A stretch of 64,000 nucleotides of DNA from CAVVDT01 sp963747005. Lineage in GTDB: Bacteria; Pseudomonadota; Alphaproteobacteria; Rhizobiales; Aestuariivirgaceae. Numbering within the stretch: position 1 is the stretch's first letter; each line of letters opens with the position of its first letter. Below are positions 1 to 7,424 of the stretch, piece by piece. The stretch spans positions 29,704 to 93,703 of the forward strand of contig CAVVDT010000002.1 in assembly GCA_963747005.1 (NCBI GenBank). The letters are read 5' to 3'. The position numbers and the translations under genes were made by a program. The notes below the pieces were generated by a model. It ran no database searches and was not told where the DNA came from. It saw only the letters and a program-made list of their open reading frames with translations.

Positions 1-2
1 CC

Positions 3-398
3 CGCACGGTGACGGAGATGGACAACATGATGTTCTCCTGCCTCACCCTCAACCCGCAGCCGCTGCATATCGACCGGCATTTCTGCGCCGGCACCGAATG
101 GGGCGAGCCGCTGATGAACTCGCTGTTCACCCTCGGCCTGATGATCGGCATCTCCGTCAACGACCTGACGGTGGGCACCACCATCGCCAATCTCGGCATG
201 AAGGAGGTGAAATTCCCAGCCCCCCTGTTCCAGGGCGATACCGTCAGGGTGGAGACCACCGTCATCGCCAAGCGCGAAAGCCGCTCAAGACCCGATGCCG
301 GCATCGTCGATCTCGACCACCGCGCCTACAAGCAGGACGGAACGCTGGTCGCCCAGTGCCTCAGGCAGGCGTTCATGCGCAAGCGGCCGGCGGCATGA
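3..398 (+). CDS. MaoC family dehydratase, 5'-truncated by window edge
   Basis: The reading frame is open from the first base, and the protein begins inside the hot-dog fold (TEMDNMMFSCLTLNPQPLHID), so the first 20-30 residues lie outside the window; family members are about 150 aa. The NPQPLHID segment is the conserved hydratase helix carrying the active-site Asp/His. Such enzymes hydrate enoyl-CoA esters. The stop codon overlaps the start of the CitE-like gene (ATGA), so the two are translationally coupled. The pairing suggests successive hydration and C-C cleavage of a branched CoA ester, for instance of the mesaconyl/methylmalyl type; the exact substrate is inferred, not shown. Confidence 0.85.
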   Translation, partial: RTVTEMDNMMFSCLTLNPQPLHIDRHFCAGTEWGEPLMNSLFTLGLMIGISVNDLTVGTTIANLGMKEVKFPAPLFQGDTVRVETTVIAKRESRSRPDAGIVDLDHRAYKQDGTLVAQCLRQAFMRKRPAA

Positions 399-1237
399 GA
401 TCGCTGCTCTTCGTCCCCGCGGATTCCGAGAAAAAGATCGCCAGGGCCCTCGCCTCGGGCGCCGATACGGTGATCCTCGATCTGGAGGATTCGGTCAGCC
501 CCGCCGCCAAGCCCGTGGCCCGCCGGCTCGTCGCCGAGGTGCTGGCCTCACCGCGCCCGGCCGGGGCCCCTCGGCTCTTTGTGCGCGTCAATGCCCTCGA
601 TAGCGGTCTGACCGGCGCCGACCTCGAAGCGGTGCTGCCCGCCCGCCCCGACGGGCTGATGCAGCCGAAGACTGAAAGCGGCGGCGATGTCGCCAAACTG
701 GCGCGCCTCACGGGCGGCGACCTGCCGATCATCGCCATCGTCACCGAAACGGCGGGCGCGCTGTTTTCCTGCGGCACCTACGATAAGGCCGGCCCGGCGC
801 TTTACGGCATGGCCTGGGGGGCGGAGGATCTGTCCAACGATCTGGGCGCCCGCTCCAGCCGCGATGCCGATGGCCGCCTCACCGACCCCTATCGCCTCGC
901 CCGCACCCTGTGCCTGGCAGGCGCCCGGGCGGCGGGGGTCGAGCCCATCGATACCGTGCAAGTCGATTTCCGCGACCTTGCCGCCCTCGAGGCCGAATGC
1001 GAAGCCGCCGTGCGCGACGGCTTCACTGCCAAGATGGCCATCCATCCGGCGCAGGTGGAGATCATCAACCGGGTCTTCACCCCTTCGCCCGAGGCCATCG
1101 CCGAGGCTGAGGCCGTCACGGCCGCCTTCGCTTCGGCCGGCGATGCCGGGGTGGTGGCCATCGATGGAAGGATGTTCGACATCCCCCACCTCAAGCGGGC
1201 GCAAAAGCTGCTGGCCCAGGTGCGCGGCTCAGGTTGA
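395..1237 (+). CDS. HpcH/HpaI aldolase / CitE-like CoA ester lyase
   Basis: 280 aa starting MRSLLFVPADSEKKIARAL, the typical opening of CitE/malyl-CoA lyase-type enzymes, followed by VILDLEDSV (metal-binding region), FVRVNALDSG, LMQPKTES and KMAIHPAQVEIIN near the C-terminus. These TIM-barrel, Mg-dependent enzymes cleave or form beta-hydroxyacyl-CoA thioesters such as malyl-, methylmalyl- or citramalyl-CoA. The start at 395 overlaps the stop of the upstream MaoC gene; a longer open frame upstream is only a shadow of that gene. The 3' end overlaps the convergent MscS gene by 9 nt. Confidence 0.88.
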   Translation: MRSLLFVPADSEKKIARALASGADTVILDLEDSVSPAAKPVARRLVAEVLASPRPAGAPRLFVRVNALDSGLTGADLEAVLPARPDGLMQPKTESGGDVAKLARLTGGDLPIIAIVTETAGALFSCGTYDKAGPALYGMAWGAEDLSNDLGARSSRDADGRLTDPYRLARTLCLAGARAAGVEPIDTVQVDFRDLAALEAECEAAVRDGFTAKMAIHPAQVEIINRVFTPSPEAIAEAEAVTAAFASAGDAGVVAIDGRMFDIPHLKRAQKLLAQVRGSG

Positions 1238-2596
1238 GGGGCTGGATCTCGGCTTGCGGCGCGCCCGCGGCGGCTTCGGAGCATCGACGATGCGGACATC
1301 GATCGGGCCTTTCATGGTCACGTCGCGCTGCGGGAACGGGATTTCCATGCCGGCCTCCTTCAGGGCGTCCCACAACAAGAGGAAAATGTCGCCGCGCACG
1401 TTGACCGTGCCCTTGCCGGGATCGCGGATCCAGAAGCGCAGCTTGTAGTTGACCGACGAATCGCCGAAGGCGGTGATGTGGCAGACCGGCGGCGGCACCG
1501 CCTGCACCCGCTTGTGGGTGGCCGAGACCTGGCGCGCCAGCTTCCTCACCTCGTGGGGATCGGCCGAATAAGCCACCCCGAAATCGAGATCGAGACGCAC
1601 CAGATCGGACGAATAGGACCAGTTGACCACCTGCGAGGTGATCAGGTCCTCGTTGGGGATGAGATATTCGCGCCCGTCGCGGGCGATCACCGAGGCATAG
1701 CGCGCCGCCAATTCATTAATGCGGCCATAGGTATCGCCCACGGTGATGACGTCGCCCGGCTTGATGGATTTGTCCAGCAGCAGGATGAAGCCGGAAATCA
1801 GGTTGGAGACCACCTTCTGCAGGCCGAAGCCAAGGCCGAGGCCGACGGCGCCGGAGAACACCGCAAAGGCGGTCAGGTTGATGCCGACGAGGCTGAGGCC
1901 CACCACCACCGCCGTCACCAGCAGCACCGCTTTCGCCAGCTTGGCGGTCAGCACCTGCAGCGACGGACTCAAATCCTCGATCCTGGAAAGCTGGTTGTCG
2001 ATCAGCCGCCCGCCGGTCACCGCCACCCAGATCAGCACCGCCAGGATGACGATAGCCTTGATCACCAGGAGCGGCGTCAGGCGAAAGCCCTGCATCTCGA
2101 TGCCGACGGAATCGAGCGCATTGATGATGTCGGGCAGGATGCCGAGCATGAACGCCGCCACCACCATCCATGTCACGACGGCGATGACCCGGGCGATGAA
2201 GCGGTTGCGGATGACGCGCGAGGCGACCGAGATGACGATCCACGCCGTCGCCAGGCCCGCCGCCACGGCGATCAGATAGCTGCGCGACGGCCAGGTGACA
2301 GTGCGCATGGCGATCAGCGCCAGCCACAGCGCCATGGGAAAGAAGATCCACCTGAGACGCCTGAGGACAATGGCCAGCGAGCGCAGCAATCGCGGATTGC
2401 CCTCGATGCGGCGGATGCGCGCCTCGAATATGGGTTCCAGGCGATGCGCGATGATGAGCGCCAGCCCGAAGGCGCCGACGATGACGGCGAACTGCGCCAG
2501 CGTCCAGGCAAGCCCTGTCTGATTGAAAAGAATGCCGCGGTGGGCGAGCCACAGCAGCACGGCATCGCGGATTTCGCCCAGCCAGTCGCTTGTCAT
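1229..2596 (-). CDS. Mechanosensitive ion channel family protein (MscS type)
   Basis: 455 aa inner-membrane protein. Several hydrophobic helices fill residues 30-240. The MscS pore helix and beta domain follow: a Gly-rich segment with GLGFGLQKVVSNLISG at about 252-269, then KPGDVITVGDTYGRI and EYLIPNEDLITSQVVNWS. MscS channels open on membrane tension to release solutes at osmotic downshock. At 455 aa it is longer than E. coli MscS (286 aa) because of extra N-terminal helices, as in YbdG/YnaI-like members. The C-terminus is basic and Pro-rich. It is convergent with the CitE-like gene. Confidence 0.9.
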   Translation of the reverse strand: MTSDWLGEIRDAVLLWLAHRGILFNQTGLAWTLAQFAVIVGAFGLALIIAHRLEPIFEARIRRIEGNPRLLRSLAIVLRRLRWIFFPMALWLALIAMRTVTWPSRSYLIAVAAGLATAWIVISVASRVIRNRFIARVIAVVTWMVVAAFMLGILPDIINALDSVGIEMQGFRLTPLLVIKAIVILAVLIWVAVTGGRLIDNQLSRIEDLSPSLQVLTAKLAKAVLLVTAVVVGLSLVGINLTAFAVFSGAVGLGLGFGLQKVVSNLISGFILLLDKSIKPGDVITVGDTYGRINELAARYASVIARDGREYLIPNEDLITSQVVNWSYSSDLVRLDLDFGVAYSADPHEVRKLARQVSATHKRVQAVPPPVCHITAFGDSSVNYKLRFWIRDPGKGTVNVRGDIFLLLWDALKEAGMEIPFPQRDVTMKGPIDVRIVDAPKPPRARRKPRSSPST

Positions 2597-2631
2597 GTCG
2601 CCAGCCTAACACATGGTATGTAAGGCCAGAA

Positions 2632-3228
2632 CTATTCCGGACGACGCATGCGGAAAACGCTTTCGACCACGGCGTATTCGGAATAGCCGAGGCGGGCGAT
2701 GGGCTTGAGGCCAGCGGTGTCGACGCGACCGTCGTGGATGAAGCGATCGTCGATGTAGACGCCGACCACCCGCCCGACGATGATGGCATAGCCGCTGTCG
2801 GGATGGTGGGCTGCAAGCTTTACCGTCTGCTCGTAGACGCATTCGAAGGCGACCGGCGTCTCGGCGACGCGGGGCGGCTTGACGAAGCGGCTCGCAGCCT
2901 TGCCGAGCCCTGCAAGCTCGAACTCGTCCACCCCGTGCGGCACCACCGCGGAGGTGGCGTTCACCGCCTCGCGCAGGTCCCAGGTGGCGAGATTGCACAC
3001 GAACTCGCCCGTTGCCTCGATGTTCGACAGGGAATCCTTGCGCCCATGGCTGCCGAAAACCACGTAGGCCGGCGTGTCCGACATGGCGTTGAAGAAGCTG
3101 TAGGGCGCCAGGTTGACGCTGCCATCGGCCCCCAGACTTGAAATCCAGCCGATGGGACGCGGCACGATCAGCGCCTTGAACGGATCGATCGCCAGCCCGT
3201 GATCGTTGCGGGTCGCATCGTAATGCAT
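2632..3228 (-). CDS. Flavin reductase family protein
   Basis: 198 aa from an ATG at 3228, preceded by GGAG. The motif PRPIGWISSLGADGSVNLAPYSFFNAMS is diagnostic of the flavin reductase-like split-barrel FMN-binding family (DIM6/NTAB), followed by VVFGSHGRKDSLSNIEATGEFVCNLA. Members reduce free flavin with NAD(P)H for partner monooxygenases or act as small flavoproteins. It lies just downstream of the HAD and nitroreductase genes on the same strand with a 26-nt gap to the HAD stop, so it is probably at the operon's end. No partner monooxygenase is visible. Confidence 0.87.
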   Translation of the reverse strand: MHYDATRNDHGLAIDPFKALIVPRPIGWISSLGADGSVNLAPYSFFNAMSDTPAYVVFGSHGRKDSLSNIEATGEFVCNLATWDLREAVNATSAVVPHGVDEFELAGLGKAASRFVKPPRVAETPVAFECVYEQTVKLAAHHPDSGYAIIVGRVVGVYIDDRFIHDGRVDTAGLKPIARLGYSEYAVVESVFRMRRPE

Positions 3229-3254
3229 GAAAAGAGAGCTCCTTTTGGGGTCAA

Positions 3255-3962
3255 TCAGCGCAGGTCGCGCAGCAGGCCGGGCAGGCCCGCGACGTTTTCC
3301 AGCACATGGTCGCAATGGGGATCGAGGTCGGCCGCCGCGCCGTTGCCGGTGAGCACGCCGATGGCGAGACCCGCTCCGGCGGCGCGCGCCATTTCGACAT
3401 CGTGCAGATTGTCCCCCACCACCGCCACCTCGCCGGGTTCGGTGCCGGTTGCGGCGCAAAAGGCATGCACCATGTCGGCGGCGGGCTTGGGACGGAGAAC
3501 CGAGTCGTAGCCGAGGATCGCCGCCAGCCGTTCGGCCACGCCGAGCCGCTGCATGGTCGCGGCCGCCGAGCGCTCCACATCGTTGGTGGCGATGCCCAGA
3601 ACCAGGTCGAGAACGGCGAGTTCATCGAACAGGCCGCCCAGATCGACGATGGGCATGGCCGAATCGGGCGCCACGCGGGCGTTGTAGTCGTCGATCCAGC
3701 GCGCCGTCGCTGCCTGTTCGCCGGGCGTGCCCCCGGGCTGCCACGCGCGGACCAGATCGAGGGTGTTGCCGGCCGCCCAGATGGAGCCGGCCTTGAAGCA
3801 CTGGCGCTCGGCATCGAAGCCGGCGATATCCATCAGGTCGCGGGCGCGCGCCTCATCGCCGCCGGCAAACTCGGCCGACAGCGACTTCAGCACCGGCACC
3901 CAGGTAGCCGGAAAGTCGATGAGGGTCCCATCCTTGTCGAACAAAATGGCCCGGATCATCAT
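3255..3962 (-). CDS. HAD family hydrolase, phosphoglycolate phosphatase-like
   Basis: 235 aa from ATG 3962, which overlaps the stop of the upstream nitroreductase gene (ATGATGA); a GTG at 3974 is an alternative. HAD motif I is FDKDGTLIDF with nucleophile Asp9 and acid/base Asp11; motif II is in LGIATNDVE; motif III/IV are LRPKPAADMV and VAVVGDNLHDVEMARAAG. This is the Gph/phosphoglycolate-phosphatase subfamily with a helical cap. The substrate cannot be told from sequence. Close packing with the nitroreductase implies co-expression. Confidence 0.87.
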   Translation of the reverse strand: MMIRAILFDKDGTLIDFPATWVPVLKSLSAEFAGGDEARARDLMDIAGFDAERQCFKAGSIWAAGNTLDLVRAWQPGGTPGEQAATARWIDDYNARVAPDSAMPIVDLGGLFDELAVLDLVLGIATNDVERSAAATMQRLGVAERLAAILGYDSVLRPKPAADMVHAFCAATGTEPGEVAVVGDNLHDVEMARAAGAGLAIGVLTGNGAAADLDPHCDHVLENVAGLPGLLRDLR

Positions 3963-4579
3963 GCGCCGGTCCACCTTGTGGTGAGGCTTTCCGGCTCCGG
4001 ACGCGGCCGGTCGGTCACCGGCTCGGTGGGGCTGCCGAGATAGATGAAGCCTGCCAGCTTTTCCGCCTCCCCCACGCCGAGGCTTTTCAGCACCTCGCGG
4101 TCATAGGCCTGCCAGCCGCTGATCCACTGGCAGCCAACGCCAAGGCCCGTCGCCGCGATCAGCATGTTCTGGCACACCGCGCCCGCCGACAGCACCTGCT
4201 CCCAAACCGGGATCTTGGGATGCTCGCCGGCGGTTGAAACCACCGCGATCACCACCGGCGCCCTGAGGAAGGTGCGCCGCTGTTCCGCCAGCATGGCCTC
4301 GCCATGGCCGGGGTTGAGCGCCTTCCAGCGCGCCGCCATGATCTCCCCGGCGCGCGCCCGCGCCTCGCCCTCGATGACGATGAAGCGCCACGGCGTGAGC
4401 TTGCCGTGATCGGGCACGCGCACCGCAACCCGCAGGATCTCGGCGATCTGGGCCCTGTCCGGTCCCGGCTCGCCCATCGCCTTGGCCGAGGCCGAACGGC
4501 GGCTGGCGAGCAGCGCCAGCGGGCTCGATCGATCGTTGAGGCGGTCCTCGGCCAGTCCCTCGTTCAGTTCCACTGCCAT
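3959..4579 (-). CDS. Nitroreductase family protein
   Basis: 206 aa starting MAVELNEGLAEDRLNDR. SRRSASAKA near the N-terminus and VRVPDHGKLTPWRFIVIEG are the FMN-contact motifs of the NfsA/Frp-type nitroreductase family, and GLGVGCQWISGW with FIYLGSPTEP are the C-terminal ones. It resembles YdjA-like minimal nitroreductases. FMN-dependent reduction with NAD(P)H is expected; the physiological substrate is unknown. ATG 4579 was chosen over the upstream GC-rich extension because AAGGA lies 12 nt before it and the conserved domain starts nearby. Confidence 0.85.
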   Translation of the reverse strand: MAVELNEGLAEDRLNDRSSPLALLASRRSASAKAMGEPGPDRAQIAEILRVAVRVPDHGKLTPWRFIVIEGEARARAGEIMAARWKALNPGHGEAMLAEQRRTFLRAPVVIAVVSTAGEHPKIPVWEQVLSAGAVCQNMLIAATGLGVGCQWISGWQAYDREVLKSLGVGEAEKLAGFIYLGSPTEPVTDRPRPEPESLTTRWTGA

Positions 4580-4666
4580 CGCCTGGCTTATCCTTTCGGT
4601 GAGCGCCAGAAGGGCCAGACCAACCCGCCCCCTGTCAAGCCGTCGTTTCAATTTTGCGCCTGCTCG

Positions 4667-4682
4667 TTAACCCAAATTTAAC
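4667..4682. promoter_or_regulatory. CtrA-type TTAA-N7-TTAAC box
   Basis: TTAA at 4667-4670, seven bases, then TTAAC at 4678-4682. This exactly matches the bipartite recognition sequence of the alphaproteobacterial cell-cycle regulator CtrA. It lies between divergently oriented genes, 85 nt upstream of the nitroreductase start and about 100 nt upstream of the secreted-protein gene at 4781. Assignment rests only on the match; chance occurrence is possible but low in GC-rich DNA. Confidence 0.5.
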
Positions 4683-4780
4683 GATTTGATTGCGCCCGAC
4701 CCCGGCCATGTGTCCATATGTCCCCGCGCCGATCGGAAACAAGGTCGGGGGAGCTTAGTGGGATCTAGACGGAGACTTGC

Positions 4781-5728
4781 ATGCACGCTGCTCTAACCCG
4801 TGCAGCAGGACAGCACCGGGGCCGCCGCCACAAAGCGGCGGCCCTCATCGTTCTGGCTGCCGCCTTTGCCTTCATGCTTTCAGGCCCCCTGTCGGCCGCG
4901 CAGGAGCCGGTCGTACCGGCCACCGACGTGACCGGCTCGCTCAAGCCTTTTGGCACCGACCACGAATTGCATACCGAGATCGCCCGGCCGGGCAACGAGA
5001 GCCTGACGCTCGGCGCCCGCCTCAGGGCCAATGGCGGCCTCATCAACCGCCCCATCGCCTGGACGGTGCGCAACGTCCTGGGCGCCGGCAGTGGCGATAT
5101 CGTCTGGCATGCCGACGAAGCGCTGGCCGAGACGCCTCTGGCACCCGGCGACTATGTCGTCGAGGCTGACTACGGCACGGCGAAATTCTTCCAGCCCGTC
5201 ACCGTCACGCCCGGCCAGCGCATGGTCATGACCTTCATCCTCAATATCGGCGGCATCCGCCCCCTGTCGCGCATCGACGGGGTGGGCTACCCCTCCAACA
5301 TGCCCGCCACCCATGCGATCTACGCCCTGACCGGCCCCGACGCCGGCAAGCAGATCGCCGCCGGCATCAAGCAGGGCGAGATCGTCCGCGTGGTGGCCGG
5401 CACCTACCGCATCGAAAGCCGCTTTGCCGACGGCAACACGGTGGCGGAAACCAAGGTGACGGTGAAGCCCGGCATCCTTTCGTCCATCGAGATTTCCCAC
5501 CTCGCCGCCTATGCCCAGGTTAACATTCCAGCCGCCGGCACCAAGCTGGCGACCTGGACGATCCAGCAGATCGGCGGTGAATGGCAGCGCAGCGGCAAGA
5601 GCGATGCCTTCGCCCTCGTCCTCGCCCCCGGCACCTACGAGGTGGATGCCGATGTGGACGGCCACGACCTGAAGTCCGAGTTCACCGTCAAGCCGCACGA
5701 CTTCAAGCGTTTGACGGTCGGGGAGTAG
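4781..5728 (+). CDS. Secreted protein with repeated beta-sandwich (carboxypeptidase-regulatory-like) domains
   Basis: 315 aa. The ATG at 4781 has GGAG six bases upstream. A long Sec signal peptide (charged n-region with GRRHKAA, hydrophobic core to about residue 40, cleavage near SAA) leads to a periplasmic or extracellular protein. Three similar segments end in GDYVVEADYGTAKFFQPVTV, GTYRIESRFADGNTVAETKV and GTYEVDADVDGHDLKSEFTV, each resembling a CarboxypepD_reg-like Ig-type beta-sandwich. Function unknown; similar proteins are common hypotheticals in Hyphomicrobiales. The 3' end of this gene is duplicated 700 bp downstream (6333-6420), bracketing a foreign-looking AT-rich gene. A CtrA-type box lies upstream. 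Confidence 0.75.
   Translation: MHAALTRAAGQHRGRRHKAAALIVLAAAFAFMLSGPLSAAQEPVVPATDVTGSLKPFGTDHELHTEIARPGNESLTLGARLRANGGLINRPIAWTVRNVLGAGSGDIVWHADEALAETPLAPGDYVVEADYGTAKFFQPVTVTPGQRMVMTFILNIGGIRPLSRIDGVGYPSNMPATHAIYALTGPDAGKQIAAGIKQGEIVRVVAGTYRIESRFADGNTVAETKVTVKPGILSSIEISHLAAYAQVNIPAAGTKLATWTIQQIGGEWQRSGKSDAFALVLAPGTYEVDADVDGHDLKSEFTVKPHDFKRLTVGE
5654..5709 (+). repeat. Direct repeat copy A (gene 3' end)
   Basis: 56 bp at the 3' end of the secreted-protein gene, identical to 6346-6401. Similarity continues on both sides: a shared GGCACCTACGAGGTGGA upstream, with copy A carrying 12 extra bases, and GGGGAGTAGGTC downstream. Confidence 0.85.
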
Positions 5729-5739
5729 GTCGACCATCG

Positions 5740-5764
5740 AGACGCCGTACCCGCGCGGGCGTCT
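5740..5764 (+). terminator. Hairpin after secreted-protein gene
   Basis: AGACGCC (5740-5746) pairs with GGCGTCT (5758-5764) over a GC-rich loop, 11 nt after the stop codon. There is no strong T-run after the stem, so it could be a weak terminator or only an RNA 3'-end stabiliser. Confidence 0.35.
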
Positions 5765-5785
5765 TGAACATTGAGGCCGGGAGAT

Positions 5786-6265
5786 ATGGGAAAGGACTCG
5801 CAATCCAAGCAATCTAGATTCAAGACCGCCATTAAGAATGGTTTTGATAGCTCATTGATCGCACTCGCCTTGCGCGACACGAAACCCGAAGAATGGGATA
5901 AAATCTCAACTGTCAGGTTTGACAAAGCGAAGAAGCTTTCCGATTTTACAGCCATACTAATGCGTCTTGGCTTTTTATACTTGGCATTTCTATTCTTATC
6001 GGCAGAGGCTAAAAATTCCAATTTCTGGCTTGAAAATTTTACTCTACACACATGCGCCTTGTTTGCCTTAGCCCTATACGTTGCGATCTTCTTAAATTTG
6101 ACCGGTGTAATAGCTGCTTATTGGGCTTCTGACACGGCTCACTGGCAAAGCAAGTGGCACAAAATAAGCATTCTGTTATTAAGCATTCTTCAAACAATAA
6201 TTTCGTCATACGGCATCTCGAAACTCGCTCAAGCTATCGCGAAGGCGGGTAGCCTGCTTCACTGA
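5786..6265 (+). CDS. AT-rich small membrane protein of unknown function
   Basis: 159 aa starting MGKDSQSKQSRFKT; an in-frame TTG at 5771 is an alternative start. Three to four hydrophobic segments are visible (around FTAILMRLGFLYLAFLFL, LFALALYVAIFLNLTGVIAAY and ISILLLSILQTIISSYGIS). Codon use is markedly AT-rich (many AAA, ATT, TTA) against the surrounding GC-rich genes, which points to recent horizontal acquisition. I recognise no family. It lies in a ~620 bp segment bounded by duplicate copies of the 3' end of the upstream gene, which looks like a small inserted cassette. Confidence 0.6.
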   Translation: MGKDSQSKQSRFKTAIKNGFDSSLIALALRDTKPEEWDKISTVRFDKAKKLSDFTAILMRLGFLYLAFLFLSAEAKNSNFWLENFTLHTCALFALALYVAIFLNLTGVIAAYWASDTAHWQSKWHKISILLLSILQTIISSYGISKLAQAIAKAGSLLH

Positions 6266-6332
6266 ATTGAGGACCAAAAGCGCCTTCCGCGCCACGTCCT
6301 TGCCGAGGCAGGAAGCCCTGTCATCTGATCCA

Positions 6333-6420
6333 CGGCACCTACGAGGTGGACGGCCACGACCTGAAGTCCGAGTTCACCGTCAAGCCGCACGACTTCAAGC
6401 GCCTGACGCGAGGGGAGTAG
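6333..6420 (+). pseudogene. Duplicated 3' remnant of the secreted-protein gene (direct repeat copy B)
   Basis: Bases 6346-6401 are identical to 5654-5709. In the same reading frame the remnant still encodes GTYEVDGHDLKSEFTVKPHD followed by FKRLTRGE and a TAG stop, equivalent to the last 28 residues of the upstream protein minus four codons. There is no start codon or signal peptide, so it is not a functional gene. It may be the target-site copy left by an insertion into the gene's 3' end, or the relic of a tandem paralogue whose body was replaced by the AT-rich gene. Confidence 0.8.
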
Positions 6421-6421
6421 G

Positions 6422-7339
6422 TCACCCCGGCAGCGGGATGAACTCTTCCTCGTCGCCGGGGACGATGTCGAAACGGCCGGCGCGCCATTCTGCCTTGGCC
6501 TGGTCGATGCGTTCCTTCGATGACGACACGAAGTTCCACCAGATGTGGCGCGGGCCGTCCATGGGCTCGCCCCCCAGAAGTTGCAGGCGGGCCGCGACCG
6601 GGCTTGCGATGGCGATCTGATCGCCCGGCCTGAACACCAGCAATCGGCCGGCCTCGAAACTCTCGCCGGCAATTTTCACCGTTCCCTCGCACACATAGAC
6701 GGCGCGCTCCTCGTGGGTCGCCGGCAACGGCATGCGTGAGCCTGCAGCAAGCCGCGCCTCGGCGTAAAACAAATCGCTCGGCGTCTTCACCGGCGCGGTC
6801 GAACCGAAAAGCGAGCCGGCGATGAGGCGCACCGAGACGCCGCCCTCCTCGATCACCGGCAGATCGCCGGCGCCATAATGGGCGAAATCGGGGGCCTGTT
6901 CCTCCAGCCCCGCTGGCAACGCCACCCAGGACTGGATGCCGAACACCTGTCGCTCGCGCGCGAGGTCGGCGGGCGGTGTCCGCTCGGAGTGGACAATGCC
7001 CCGTCCCGCCGTCATCCAGTTCAGTTCACCGGGAGCGATCTCGATGGCCGATCCAAGGCTGTCGCGATGATAGACCGAGCCGTCGAACAGCCACGTCACC
7101 GTGGCAAGGCCGATGTGGGGATGCGGGCGCACGTTCATGCCCTGCCCCACCCGCATCAGCGCCGGCCCGAACTGGTCGAAGAAGATGAACGGGCCGACCA
7201 TCTGGCGCTTCGCCGAGGGCAGCGCCCGGTTGACCTCGAAATCGCCGATATCGCGCGCCCGCGGCACGATTACCTGCTCGATGGCATCGCACGATCCGGG
7301 ATCGCCGATGATCGGGTCCTTGCCCTCAAACCAGCTCAT
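6422..7339 (-). CDS. Pirin family protein
   Basis: 305 aa with the two-cupin pirin fold. N-terminal cupin: VGPFIFFDQFGPALM, NVRPHPHIGLATVTWLFDG, HRDSLGSAIEIAPGELNWM and GRGIVHSERTPP, which carry the metal-binding His/His/His/Glu set. The C-terminal half contains the pirin C domain. Pirins are iron-binding; some act as quercetinases or modulate pyruvate dehydrogenase. Here it is monocistronic and adjacent to the inserted segment. The role is unassigned. Confidence 0.88.
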   Translation of the reverse strand: MSWFEGKDPIIGDPGSCDAIEQVIVPRARDIGDFEVNRALPSAKRQMVGPFIFFDQFGPALMRVGQGMNVRPHPHIGLATVTWLFDGSVYHRDSLGSAIEIAPGELNWMTAGRGIVHSERTPPADLARERQVFGIQSWVALPAGLEEQAPDFAHYGAGDLPVIEEGGVSVRLIAGSLFGSTAPVKTPSDLFYAEARLAAGSRMPLPATHEERAVYVCEGTVKIAGESFEAGRLLVFRPGDQIAIASPVAARLQLLGGEPMDGPRHIWWNFVSSSKERIDQAKAEWRAGRFDIVPGDEEEFIPLPG

Positions 7340-7424
7340 CGATGGCCTTCCTTTCCGTCATCTGCTTTGCTACCCGGCAAGTGAAGCCACATAATCGCCG
7401 CAACGCAAGCCGGCCGGAGTGTAC

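Noticed and set aside
98..394. N-terminal extension of the CitE-like protein
   Set aside because: It is an alternate frame of the MaoC gene; the conserved start is at 395.
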